A DNA stretch of 28,749 bases, from contig JBBRTJ010000045.1 in assembly GCA_038244535.1 (NCBI GenBank), forward strand, positions 1 to 28,749, given 5' to 3'. The stretch is from JBBRTJ01 sp038244535 (GTDB lineage Bacteria; Actinomycetota; Acidimicrobiia; Acidimicrobiales; Ilumatobacteraceae). Under the pieces are notes generated by a model. It was not told the origin of the DNA and did not search any database. It saw only the letters and a program-made list of their open reading frames with translations. Both the position numbers and the translations under genes were made by a program. Position 1 is the stretch's first letter; the number at the start of each line of letters is the position of its first letter. Shown here in pieces: positions 8,254 to 15,822 of the stretch.

Positions 8254-9452
8254 GCACGACCACCGAGCCGAGCCCGCCACTGATGGGACAGATCGACGCG
8301 TGGCGCGACGACGCGCTCGCCGACGATCGTCGTCACGGACCGCGGCCCGCCGCCCTGCTCGGGCTCGCGCTGGGGGTGAGCTTCACCGTGTGCTTCGCCA
8401 CCGGACTGCTGTCGCACCTCATCCAGCACCCGACGAGTTGGTTCACGTGGTTCCCCCGTCCCGCCGGTCTGTATCGCGTGACCCAGGGCCTCCACGTCGC
8501 CACTGGCATCGCGGCGATCCCCCTGCTGTTCACCAAGCTCTGGGCCGTCTTCCCCCACCTCTTGCGCACCCCCGTCGTGCGCGATGTGGCCGACGGGCTG
8601 GAGCGGCTCAGCCTGCTGCCACTCGTCGGCGGATCGATCTTCCTCCTGGTGACGGGCGTGGCCAACATCGAGCTCTTCTACCCCTGGCCGTTCTTCTTCC
8701 CTGCCGGTCACCACGCCGTCGCCTGGATCGTGATCGGCGCGCTCATCGTCCACGTGGGAGCGAAGCTCTCCACCACGCGCGACGCGTTGGCGCGACGCGC
8801 TGGCCCACCGCTCGATGAGCCGATCCCCGCAGGTCGTCAGGCGACGACGGGTGGCGACGGCCTCGATCGCCGGCGGTTGCTGCTCTGGGCCGCGGGAGGT
8901 TCCGCCGTGCTCACAGTGGCCACCATCGGCCAGACGGTTGCGCCGCTGCGCGGGTTGGCACTGCTGGCCCCACGCCGACCCGACCGGGGTCCACAGGGCT
9001 TCCCGGTCAACAGGACCGCCATCGAAGCCGGCGTCGTCGACGCGATCGCGTCGCCCGCCTACCGGCTCACGGTGTCGGGCGGTCGCGCTCCCCTCGCGCT
9101 CACCCTGGCCGATCTCCACGCGCTGCCACAGCGATCGGCCACGCTGCCGATCGCCTGTGTCGAGGGGTGGAGCGCGTCACAGCGGTGGACGGGCCCGTCG
9201 CTTCGCGATGTGCTCGCCGCCGCTGGGGTCACCGATCACCGCGGCGTCGACGTTCACTCCCTCGAGGCGTCCGGTCGGTACGCCTCCTCGACCGTCCCGG
9301 CCCGGGTGGTAGCCGACCCCGACACGCTGCTGGCCCTCATGGTCGACGGTGAGCAGCTCGCCCCCGACCACGGCTACCCGGTGCGCCTCATCGCCCCAAA
9401 CCGCCCGGGTGTCCTTCAGACCAAGTGGGTCGGCGAGGTGGTGGTCCGGTGA
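8250..9452 (+). CDS. Fused cytochrome b-like membrane domain and sulfite-oxidase-like molybdopterin oxidoreductase
   Basis: A 400-residue protein with two parts. Residues about 33-175 hold four membrane helices with histidines placed as in haem b-binding helices (H56, H82, H154/H155, H168). A fifth hydrophobic stretch (210-236) lies before the soluble part. The C-terminal half resembles the sulfite oxidase/YedY (MsrP) molybdopterin domain: ACVEGWSASQRWTGPSL carries the presumed molybdenum-ligand cysteine C303, followed by DVHSLEASGRYASS and GYPVRLIAPNRPG. In E. coli the haem protein MsrQ and catalytic MsrP are separate; here both functions appear in one chain. An RR pair before the fifth helix (DRRRLLLWAAGG) resembles a Tat-type anchor. 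Substrate unknown. It overlaps both neighbours by 4 nt. Confidence 0.85.
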   Translation: MSTTTEPSPPLMGQIDAWRDDALADDRRHGPRPAALLGLALGVSFTVCFATGLLSHLIQHPTSWFTWFPRPAGLYRVTQGLHVATGIAAIPLLFTKLWAVFPHLLRTPVVRDVADGLERLSLLPLVGGSIFLLVTGVANIELFYPWPFFFPAGHHAVAWIVIGALIVHVGAKLSTTRDALARRAGPPLDEPIPAGRQATTGGDGLDRRRLLLWAAGGSAVLTVATIGQTVAPLRGLALLAPRRPDRGPQGFPVNRTAIEAGVVDAIASPAYRLTVSGGRAPLALTLADLHALPQRSATLPIACVEGWSASQRWTGPSLRDVLAAAGVTDHRGVDVHSLEASGRYASSTVPARVVADPDTLLALMVDGEQLAPDHGYPVRLIAPNRPGVLQTKWVGEVVVR

Positions 9453-9883
9453 CCAGCAGTGGCCGGCTGTTCTGGGTCGCCCTCGTCATCGGTTGGGCTG
9501 TCATGGGGATCGGGGTCGTGGTGATGCTCACGAGCAACGGGGACGCCAACCCGCTCGCCATCGTGCCCGTCGTGGTCGGCTTCGCCGTCGTCCATGACGC
9601 CGTGCTCGCGCCGCTGGCCTTCCTCGCCTTCTGGTGGACGGGGCGCCACGTTCCGAGCGTGGCTCGCGGTCCCGTCCGGGGCGCGCTGGCGCTGACCGTC
9701 GTGCTGTCGCTCTTCGCCCTCCCGCTCGTCGGCCGCTTCGGTGCCCGCCCGACGAACGACTCGGCGCTCCCCCTCGACTACGGGCGCAACCTGGCGCTGC
9801 TCGTCGCCGCGGTGTGGGCGGCGGCCGCAGTGGTGATCGCCATCAGGAGCGTTCGGCTGGGAGCGGCCCGAGCTCAGCGTTGA
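9449..9883 (+). CDS. Small integral membrane protein of unknown function
   Basis: A 144-residue protein beginning at GTG 9449, overlapping the stop of the molybdopterin protein by four bases. Four hydrophobic helices are visible: about 8-28, 37-64, 82-102 and 121-136. Charged residues are few and lie at helix ends. I recognise no family. Coupling to the molybdopterin gene suggests an accessory membrane partner, for example electron delivery or assembly, but there are no haem-type histidine pairs to support that. Its last 41 bases overlap tail-to-tail with the minus-strand transferase gene. Confidence 0.75.
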   Translation: MTSSGRLFWVALVIGWAVMGIGVVVMLTSNGDANPLAIVPVVVGFAVVHDAVLAPLAFLAFWWTGRHVPSVARGPVRGALALTVVLSLFALPLVGRFGARPTNDSALPLDYGRNLALLVAAVWAAAAVVIAIRSVRLGAARAQR

Positions 9884-10514
9884 TCGCCGCCACCGTGCTG
9901 GCAAAGCCGGCCCCCGCGCACAGCGGCGCGACTGCGAGCGCAGCCGCGAAGGTGTCGACGTCGGTCAGCTCCGGCAGCATCGCTGTCGCCACGCCGAGGT
10001 GACTGAGCCGCTCGCGCTGATGACGACCGGTGGTCGGCTCACTCATCGGCACACCGATGAAGACCCGGTCGTCTGGTCGCACCAGGCCGATCGTCCAGTA
10101 GCCACCGTCCGAGGCAGGACCGAGCACGGCATCGCAAGGGCCGGCGAGCAACTCGTGCAAGGCCTCGCCGAGCAACGCTGGCGTCACCTGCGGTGTGTCC
10201 ATGCCGACGAGCAGCGTCGAACCGCCCACATCGGCGAAGGCTGCCGCCAAGCGCTCGTCGAGGCCTCCCCCTCGCTGCGCGATCACCTCGAAGCCGCGTG
10301 GCAACCACGGCCCGGCTGGACCATCGAGCACGAGCACACGCCGTCTCGCCGGGGTCGCAGCCACGGCCGCGAGGGTGTCGGTGAGGGCCGCTTCCGCGAG
10401 TCGGGCCGCCTGCTCGGGGGTGCAGGGTGGCTAGCACCTGGTCTTCGAGTGGCCCGGTATGGGCGCCTTCGCCAGCACGGCAAGGGTCCCCTTCGTTGCC
10501 AGTGGTGGTTGCAT
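9843..10514 (-). pseudogene. DUF2064/TIGR04282-type nucleotidyl/glycosyl transferase interrupted by in-frame TAG
   Basis: The full frame runs from ATG 10514 (overlapping the glycosyltransferase stop as TGATG) to TGA at 9843, 224 codons, the normal family length. It opens with the nucleotide-binding signature VLAKAPIPGHSKTR, expected to continue as L-x-P-P. Instead codons 27-28 read TGC TAG, then PPCTPEQAARLAEAAL continues in the same frame. The rest is intact: VGMDTPQ (DTP motif) and GPASDGGYWTIGL. The part downstream could only restart at an internal GTG near 10364 (173 residues), losing the nucleotide-binding loop. So this is either a nonsense-mutated gene or a base error. Family members are GT-A-fold transferases often found beside family 2 glycosyltransferases, as here. 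Confidence 0.8.
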
Positions 10515-11176
10515 CAGCAACCACCACGGCTCGAGGCGGCCAGCACCCGACTCATGTCCCTCACCGCGGTGACGGTACCCCGCACGGTGCCCGTGACCTT
10601 CGAGCGACCCACACGGGGCGCGTACCGGGCCGACTGCTCGTCGATCCGCCAACCGGCGGCGGCCGCTCGCACGACCATCTCGAGCGGCCACCCCGAGCGG
10701 CGGTCCTCGATCCCCAGCCCCAGGAGCGCGTCTCGGCGGCCCGCCCGCAACGGGCCGAGGTCGGTGAGCACCACGCCCGTCCGGCGCCTCAGCTCGTGGA
10801 CCAGCACCTTGTTGGCGATGCGGGCGTGGAGCGGCCAAGCCCCACTCTCGGCCCGGCGGGCCGCCAGCACGAGATCGGCGCGGCCGTCGACCACCGGACC
10901 AGCGACGAGCGGCAGGTCGGCGGGATCGATCGAACCATCGGCATCCATGAAGCAGACGACCTCGGCCGTGGCGGTGATGAGGCCCGCGAAGCAGGCCGAG
11001 CCGAAGCCCCGGCGGGGCTCAACGACGACCATCGCCCCGTGAGCAGCCGCGACCGCCGCCGTGTCGTCGGTCGAGCCGTTGTCGACCACGATTGCCCGGT
11101 AGCCCGGTGGCAGTCGGGCCAGCAGGCCGGGCAGCGCTGCGGCCTCGTCGAGCGCTGGCAGGATGACGTCGATCAT
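10514..11176 (-). CDS. Family 2 glycosyltransferase
   Basis: A 220-residue GT-A-fold glycosyltransferase. The start is taken at ATG 11176, where the conserved IDVILPALDEAAAL begins; the frame stays open upstream to 11242 without family similarity. Motifs: VVDNGSTDDT (about 32-41, nucleotide binding), RRGFGSACFAGL, and the metal-binding MDADGSIDPADL (about 79-90). A later GWPLEMVVRAAAAGWRI block and R-SKVTGT end match dolichol-phosphate-mannose-synthase-like enzymes. No membrane helices, so it is probably cytosolic or peripheral. It overlaps the broken DUF2064 gene by one base and is read divergently from the epimerase at 11259. Donor and acceptor are unknown. Confidence 0.9.
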   Translation of the reverse strand: MIDVILPALDEAAALPGLLARLPPGYRAIVVDNGSTDDTAAVAAAHGAMVVVEPRRGFGSACFAGLITATAEVVCFMDADGSIDPADLPLVAGPVVDGRADLVLAARRAESGAWPLHARIANKVLVHELRRRTGVVLTDLGPLRAGRRDALLGLGIEDRRSGWPLEMVVRAAAAGWRIDEQSARYAPRVGRSKVTGTVRGTVTAVRDMSRVLAASSRGGC

Positions 11177-11258
11177 CTCGTAACGTTCGCCGTCATCGCC
11201 GGCACGATCATCATGTGAAGCTCGTCCTCGTTCTGCGCGCACCCGTTACAGGCGCGCC

Positions 11259-12305
11259 GTGAAGGTGCTCGTCACCGGTGGAGCAGGCTTCATCGGGTCC
11301 CACGTCGTCGACGCCCTGGTGGAGACCGGTCACGAGGTGATCGTCGTCGATTCGCTCGAGCCGGGCGCGCATCGACTCGCACCCGACTACCTCAACCCTG
11401 CTGCCGCCTACCACCAAGCCGATGTGAGCGACCCAGCGACGTGGCTCGGCGCGCTGGCCGGTTGCGACGCGGTCTGCCACCAGGCCGCCAAGGTCGGGCT
11501 CGGAATCGACTTCGCCGACGTGCGGGACTACGTGCACCACAACGACGGCGGCACTGCGGCTGGCCTGTGGGCCATGCACCAGTGCGGCTTCAGCGGCCGG
11601 CTGGTTCTGGCCAGCAGCATGGTCGTGTACGGCGAAGGCGCCTACCGGTGCGTCGACCACGGCCTGGTACGACCGCTCCCGCGCGCCGAGGCGAGCTTGG
11701 CCGTCGGGCAGTGGGAGCCCACCTGCCCGCAGTGCCAGGAGCCGCTGCGGCCGAGCCTCGTCGACGAGGACGCCCTCGTCGATCCTCGCAACGTGTACGC
11801 CGCCACCAAGCTGCACCAGGAGCACCTGGCCCGCTCCTTCGGACGCGAGCACGGCGTGCCCGTGACCGCGCTGCGCTACCACAACGTCTACGGCCCGCGA
11901 ATGCCTCGTGACACGCCGTATGCCGGCGTGGCCGCCATCTTTCGGAGCGCGATCGAGGCCGGTCGCGCTCCCGAGGTGACCGAGGACGGGGACCAACGGC
12001 GCGACTTCGTGCACGTCACCGATGTGGCTCGGGCCAACGTCGTCGCCCTCACCGCGAACGAGCCCTACGACGGGCCGCTCAACATCGCGAGCGGGCATCC
12101 TCGTACCGTCTTTGACCTCGCCTCGGTGCTGTGCACGACCTCCCCCGTCCCCCTCGTTCCTACCGTGACCGGTGCCTACCGCCTGGGTGATGTGCGCCAC
12201 GTCGTGGCCGACCCCGCGCGGGCGGCGGCCACCATCGGCTTCGCCGCGGTCGTGCACCCGGACGACGGCCTCGCTGCTTTCGCCCGCGACCCGCTGCGGG
12301 CCTGA
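11259..12305 (+). CDS. NAD-dependent nucleotide-sugar epimerase (SDR) with CPxC insert
   Basis: A 348-residue extended short-chain dehydrogenase starting with GTG. The Rossmann motif is TGGAGFIG (6-13), the active-site serine lies in LASSMVVYG (118-125) and the YxxxK pair is Y180/K184 (NVYAATKLHQE). Between these an insert EPTCPQCQEPLRP carries a CPxC pair (C156, C159). I recall such CP.C inserts in the enzymes annotated as dTDP-L-rhamnose 4-epimerases, which make dTDP-6-deoxy-L-talose, so that reaction is a plausible guess. RDFVHVTDVARA (about 249-260) is typical of the family. It is read away from the glycosyltransferase, suggesting a common sugar-modification role. Substrate assignment is inference. 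Confidence 0.88.
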   Translation: MKVLVTGGAGFIGSHVVDALVETGHEVIVVDSLEPGAHRLAPDYLNPAAAYHQADVSDPATWLGALAGCDAVCHQAAKVGLGIDFADVRDYVHHNDGGTAAGLWAMHQCGFSGRLVLASSMVVYGEGAYRCVDHGLVRPLPRAEASLAVGQWEPTCPQCQEPLRPSLVDEDALVDPRNVYAATKLHQEHLARSFGREHGVPVTALRYHNVYGPRMPRDTPYAGVAAIFRSAIEAGRAPEVTEDGDQRRDFVHVTDVARANVVALTANEPYDGPLNIASGHPRTVFDLASVLCTTSPVPLVPTVTGAYRLGDVRHVVADPARAAATIGFAAVVHPDDGLAAFARDPLRA

Positions 12306-12363
12306 CGGCTGAAGGCCTCCGGCCGCACGACACCGCGCTCGACCGTGGACCAAGATCACCGCC

Positions 12364-12768
12364 ATGGCCGACACCAACCCTGCTGACCACGCGACGACCG
12401 GAGCCCTCACGATCCTCGGGCAGCCGGTGCGCCATCCCGTCGAGCACGTCGAGTGCTTCCCTGCCCCATCTGGCTGCAGCCGGGTGCGGTTCACGACCGA
12501 CGAGCTGGCCTCGCTGTGCCCGGTCACCGGTCAGCCCGACCTGGCTGCCGTCGTGATCGACTACGAGCCCGAGTCGTGGTGCATCGAGTCGAAGTCGTTG
12601 AAGCTGTACCTCTGGGGGTTCCGCGACCGTCCGGTCTTCGCCGAGGCGCTCGCCGCCGAGATCGCGGACGAGGTGGTGCGCTCGGCGCGCCCCCGCTCCG
12701 TCACCGTCACGCTCACCCAACACCCCCGGGGCGGCATCACGGTCGAAGCCACCGCCCACCGGTCGTGA
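12364..12768 (+). CDS. queF: QueF-like NADPH-dependent 7-cyano-7-deazaguanine reductase
   Basis: A 134-residue unimodular QueF. The nitrile-attacking cysteine is C52 in LASLCPVTGQPD with D59 following, and the QueF-specific motif is ESKSLKLYLW (75-84). These fit the family, which reduces preQ0 to preQ1 for queuosine in tRNA. The stretch after the motif reads FRDRPVFAEAL; in well-known QueF the corresponding sequence is FHE, so the histidine is alanine here while the glutamate remains. No other queuosine genes are in the window. The stop overlaps the next GTG by four bases. A 58-nt gap separates it from the epimerase; a short GGCC-tcc-GGCC stem lies there without a T-run. Confidence 0.9.
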   Translation: MADTNPADHATTGALTILGQPVRHPVEHVECFPAPSGCSRVRFTTDELASLCPVTGQPDLAAVVIDYEPESWCIESKSLKLYLWGFRDRPVFAEALAAEIADEVVRSARPRSVTVTLTQHPRGGITVEATAHRS

Positions 12769-13127
12769 CGGCACCGGGCGCGCCGCGAACCAGCCGGCTC
12801 GTCATCGACGACGCCAGGACGTTCGCGTTCGACGCCTTCCACGCCCGGTCGTCGCGCGACGGCATCGCGGCCCTCACCTCGATCGTCGAGCAGCACCAAC
12901 TCCTCGACGAGCTGTGGCTCGACCACCACCTCGGCGGGGGCGACCACGGGGGCCTCGTCGTCGACTGGCTCGTGGCCCACGCGCCCGAGGCCCGACCCCT
13001 CATCGGCACGGTGCGGTGCCACAGCTCAGACCCGTACGCCGCCCAACGGATGATCAGGGCGCTCACCACCGCCGGCTTCTCGGCCGAGCGGGCGGTGGTC
13101 GGCAGCGCCGGCGCCGAGCTGCGGTGA
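12765..13127 (+). CDS. cREC-type (cyclic-phosphate-processing receiver-like) small protein
   Basis: A 120-residue protein translated from GTG 12765, coupled by a 4-nt overlap to queF. Its pattern matches the small receiver-like family sometimes called cyclic-phosphate-processing receiver domain: an early acidic DDAR (15-18), a central LWLDHHLGGGD (51-60, D53 at the place of the receiver aspartate) and a late CHSSDPYAAQRM (85-96) in place of the usual HS.NP.G..M. The family normally has LDHD; here the second acidic residue is histidine (H55). Biochemical role is unproven; prediction in the literature links such domains to RNA or cyclic-nucleotide end processing. Its coupling to a tRNA-modification gene fits an RNA-related job but is only suggestive. 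Confidence 0.65.
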   Translation: MTAPGAPRTSRLVIDDARTFAFDAFHARSSRDGIAALTSIVEQHQLLDELWLDHHLGGGDHGGLVVDWLVAHAPEARPLIGTVRCHSSDPYAAQRMIRALTTAGFSAERAVVGSAGAELR

Positions 13128-13155
13128 GCGAGGACCCGGCGAGACCACGACCGAC

Positions 13156-14442
13156 CTAGAGGTAGCCCATCGCCTTGCCCTCGGCCGTCAGCTCGTCACG
13201 GAACGCCGGGTCAGCGATGGCGATGAGGCGCTTGGCGCGCTCCCTGATCGATCGACCCCTCAACTCGGCGACACCGAACTCGGTGACGACCTTGTCGACG
13301 GTGTTCTTCATGGTCGTCACGGCGTCGCCGGACGCCAAGCGGGGCACGATCTTGGACACCGTGCCACCCTTGGCCGTCGCCTGCAGGGCGATGAAGCCCT
13401 GACCACCGTCGGCGTACATCGCGCCGCGAGCGAAGTCGGCCTGACCGCCGCTCGACGACCAGTACTTCCCGCCCACCGTCTCGGATGCGCACTGGCCGAG
13501 GAAGTCGACCGACACCGCCGAGTTGATGGACACGAAGCCGGGTTCTTGCGCGATGACCCGGGGGTCGTTCACGTAGCGGACCGGCCACAGCTCGAACGCC
13601 GGGTTCTCGTGCAGGAAGTCGTACAGCGACTGGCTCCCCAAGGCGAAGGTGGCCACCGCCTTGGTGCGGTTCAGCTGCTTGCGCACGCCCGTCGCCGCGC
13701 CGGCCTCGACGAGCTCGACCACGCCGTCTGACAGCAGCTCGGTGTGGATGCCGAGGTCGTGGTGGTTGCGCAACGCCTCCATGACGGCATTGGGGATGGC
13801 ACCGATCCCGGCCTGGATGGTTGCTCCGTTCGGCACCCGATCGGCGATCAGCGCGCCGATGCGGCGGTCCGCTGCGCTCGGCACGGGGAGGTCGACCACC
13901 GGAAGCGGGTGATCGCTCTCGGTCCAGCCGACGACCTGGCTGAGGTGCAGCTGGTTGCGTCCGAACGTTCGGGGCATCCGCGGGTTCACCTCGACGAAGA
14001 ACCGGGCCCGGCCGACGAACGACGCGACGTAGTCGGCGTTGGTCCCCAGCGTGACGTAGCCGTATCGGTCGGGCGGCGACACTGCGGCAATGACGAGCGG
14101 ATCGACCGTCGCCCGCTTCAAGATCGCCCGCATCTCGCTGAAGTGGTTGGGCACGAGGTCGACCGTGCCGGCATGGAAGCACGGGCGCGTCACGTGGCTC
14201 AGGAAGTACGAGACGTGACGGAGGTGATCGCCGGCCGCACCGTGCAGGTACGCCCGGTCGTGCAGGGTGTGCATCTGGTGGACGCGGACGCCGTCGATGC
14301 GACCGTCCATGGCTGCGGCTTCGATGGCGTCGAGCAGCGCCACGGGCTCGCCCGCGGCGAGGGGAACGATGATGTCGGCGCCCCGCCCGATGTGATCGAG
14401 CACGGCCTCCGGAGGGCTCAGCAAAGGCACGGGTGCAGGCAC
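13156..14442 (-). CDS. Acetyl-CoA hydrolase/transferase family protein (4-hydroxybutyrate CoA-transferase-like)
   Basis: A 428-residue class I-type CoA transferase. GTG 14442 is chosen because conserved sequence (LLSPPEAVLDHIGRGADIIV) begins a few residues later; GTG 14481 would add 13 residues. Landmarks: GEPVALLDAI near 31-40, HAGTVDLVPNHFSEM near 90-104, the glycine-rich QAGIGAIPNAV (210-220), and the presumed catalytic glutamate E235 in GIHTELLSDG, at nearly the same position as E238 of clostridial 4-hydroxybutyrate CoA-transferase. The C-terminal half contains SINSAVSVDFLGQ and GGQADFARGA. The enzyme moves CoA between acetyl-CoA and a short acid. It is single, convergent with the queF pair (28 nt apart), and no pathway partner adjoins. 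Confidence 0.92.
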   Translation of the reverse strand: MPAPVPLLSPPEAVLDHIGRGADIIVPLAAGEPVALLDAIEAAAMDGRIDGVRVHQMHTLHDRAYLHGAAGDHLRHVSYFLSHVTRPCFHAGTVDLVPNHFSEMRAILKRATVDPLVIAAVSPPDRYGYVTLGTNADYVASFVGRARFFVEVNPRMPRTFGRNQLHLSQVVGWTESDHPLPVVDLPVPSAADRRIGALIADRVPNGATIQAGIGAIPNAVMEALRNHHDLGIHTELLSDGVVELVEAGAATGVRKQLNRTKAVATFALGSQSLYDFLHENPAFELWPVRYVNDPRVIAQEPGFVSINSAVSVDFLGQCASETVGGKYWSSSGGQADFARGAMYADGGQGFIALQATAKGGTVSKIVPRLASGDAVTTMKNTVDKVVTEFGVAELRGRSIRERAKRLIAIADPAFRDELTAEGKAMGYL

Positions 14443-14522
14443 ACCAGGACCGTAACGGGCACACGAGGTCCCGGACGGCACCGCATGGCGTCATGTATCA
14501 GGCCAGCCGCGGTCGAGATCAC

Positions 14523-14759
14523 ATGGCCATGACCGACCAGCCGCTGCTCCCCATCGCCGATGCATCCGTGCTCGTGCTGTCCCGGACGAACCCGGACAGC
14601 CCCGGAGGCGTCGAGCTCGGCTTCCTGATCAGCGCGGGGAGCCCGGTGGTGTTCGTCGAGTCGTGGGACAGCGTCGAGCCCTTGCGCCGAGAGGCCTACG
14701 GCTCCCACGACGACGTCGTGGCGGCTGGGTGGTCGCCGCTGAGCTCCGCCGCCGCCTGA
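14523..14759 (+). CDS. Small hypothetical protein, 78 residues
   Basis: Not recognised. A plausible coding frame from ATG 14523 (a second ATG lies two codons on) to 14759, with a compact sequence: VLVLSRTNPD, then GGVELGFLISAGSPVVFVESWD. No signal peptide or membrane helix. It sits alone between the divergent CoA-transferase gene and the convergent papain-fold-like gene, seven bases from the latter's stop. The frame is also open upstream to 14433, which overlaps the opposite gene's start and is probably not translated. Codon positions look normal for this genome, but with such a short frame at 70% GC chance cannot be excluded. Confidence 0.45.
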   Translation: MAMTDQPLLPIADASVLVLSRTNPDSPGGVELGFLISAGSPVVFVESWDSVEPLRREAYGSHDDVVAAGWSPLSSAAA

Positions 14760-14766
14760 CCCCCGG

Positions 14767-15747
14767 TCAGACCGACGATCCCCAGGGCCGCCCGTCGAGG
14801 GACCCCTGGGGAACCGTGGTGATCGCCAGGTGCTGCCCATCGAGCTCGAGCACCGAGCGATCTGGCAGCTCGCGCACCTGGGGGACGGACACCTCGTGCA
14901 GCACGCGGTCGCGCACCAGCGCATACCGCTCGGCGCCGACCTCGCGCAGCACCGTGTTGTCCGGTCCGAGCGGGGCGAACCACTCGAACGAGCGGGCCGG
15001 GACGTCACGGATCGGCGTGCCCGCGAGCCCGATAGCGACGACGTCCGCCGGCCCCGCCAACGCGAACGCTGCTCCTCCCCGAACGACCACGACCGCAGTG
15101 GTCCCCGCGTCACGCAGCAGCGAGCCGTCGGCCAGGAACCACGGCGGCTTCACGTTGTGGTCGTGAACGAACCACCCCCGCCAACCACTGCCGACGCTCG
15201 CGGTCAGCTCGGCCGCGCCCGGCCGCGACGACACAACCACCTCGACATCGGGGTGGTTGCTGTCGCTCACCAAGATGCGCTGCTCGTCGCCCTCGACCTC
15301 GTAGCCGTGGGCGACGACCTGGTGGTTCACGCCGATGGTGGCGATGCTCATCGAGCGGATGACCCCGATCACCTGAGGCCTGCCGGCGTCGAGCAGAGGC
15401 TGCAGCCGGGGGAACTGAGCGCTTCGGCAGTGATCGACGAGGCCCGGCACCACCCAGGTCCGCTTCGACGGCCACAGCGTGTACTCGGCGAACCAGCGGC
15501 TCGTGGTCTTGGCCCAGCTCTCGTACAGCCGGCGCAGCATGAGGTCGCCGAGCAGGGTGCCATCGGGGGGCGGGGTCTGGTTGCGGGTCACAGCGATCGC
15601 GGACTCGAAGCAGTCGAGCTCGAAGGCCGCGATCCCCCCGCAACGGCCCGTCGTGCGGATCGTCGGCACGACGGGCAGGTCCACGACGTTGACGAAGTCG
15701 TTGGCGAAGCCGACACCGTGGACCGTGGGATCGAACGCAGTCCTCAT
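14767..15747 (-). CDS. Papain/C39-fold-like protein of unknown function
   Basis: A 326-residue protein. The ATG at 15747 is fixed by a perfect GGAGGT seven bases upstream. The sequence has the order Cys-His-Asn/Asp expected of papain-like peptidases of the C39-like type: TGRCGGIAAFELDCFES (C36), GVNHQVVAHGYE (H142) and ILVSDSNHPD (D162, N164), where the typical form is 'HQV.A.GYE ... I.VYDPN.P'. The second half (about 175-326) is beta-rich without recognisable motifs. No signal peptide or membrane helix is visible, so it would be cytosolic. No peptide substrate, bacteriocin or transporter adjoins. Alternative: a transglutaminase-like or catalytically inactive fold member. Confidence 0.6.
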   Translation of the reverse strand: MRTAFDPTVHGVGFANDFVNVVDLPVVPTIRTTGRCGGIAAFELDCFESAIAVTRNQTPPPDGTLLGDLMLRRLYESWAKTTSRWFAEYTLWPSKRTWVVPGLVDHCRSAQFPRLQPLLDAGRPQVIGVIRSMSIATIGVNHQVVAHGYEVEGDEQRILVSDSNHPDVEVVVSSRPGAAELTASVGSGWRGWFVHDHNVKPPWFLADGSLLRDAGTTAVVVVRGGAAFALAGPADVVAIGLAGTPIRDVPARSFEWFAPLGPDNTVLREVGAERYALVRDRVLHEVSVPQVRELPDRSVLELDGQHLAITTVPQGSLDGRPWGSSV

Positions 15748-15754
15748 GGGATGG

Positions 15755-15760
15755 ACCTCC
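15755..15760 (-). promoter_or_regulatory. Strong ribosome binding site deciding the start at 15747
   Basis: On the minus strand GGAGGT (within GAGGAGGTCC) precedes the ATG by seven bases. This is the best Shine-Dalgarno sequence in the window and rules out the upstream in-frame starts at 15771 and 15822. Confidence 0.8.
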
Positions 15761-15822
15761 TCGTTGACCATCAGAGCACGGCGGCCGGCCGGTGGTACCG
15801 CCCTGCTAGATTCGCACCCCAC

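Noticed and set aside
12306..12363. Rho-independent terminator after the epimerase
   Set aside because: Only a 4-bp GGCC stem with no T-run; not enough.
11211..12527. 438-codon minus-strand frame opposite the epimerase
   Set aside because: Shadow of a clear SDR gene with no recognisable domain.
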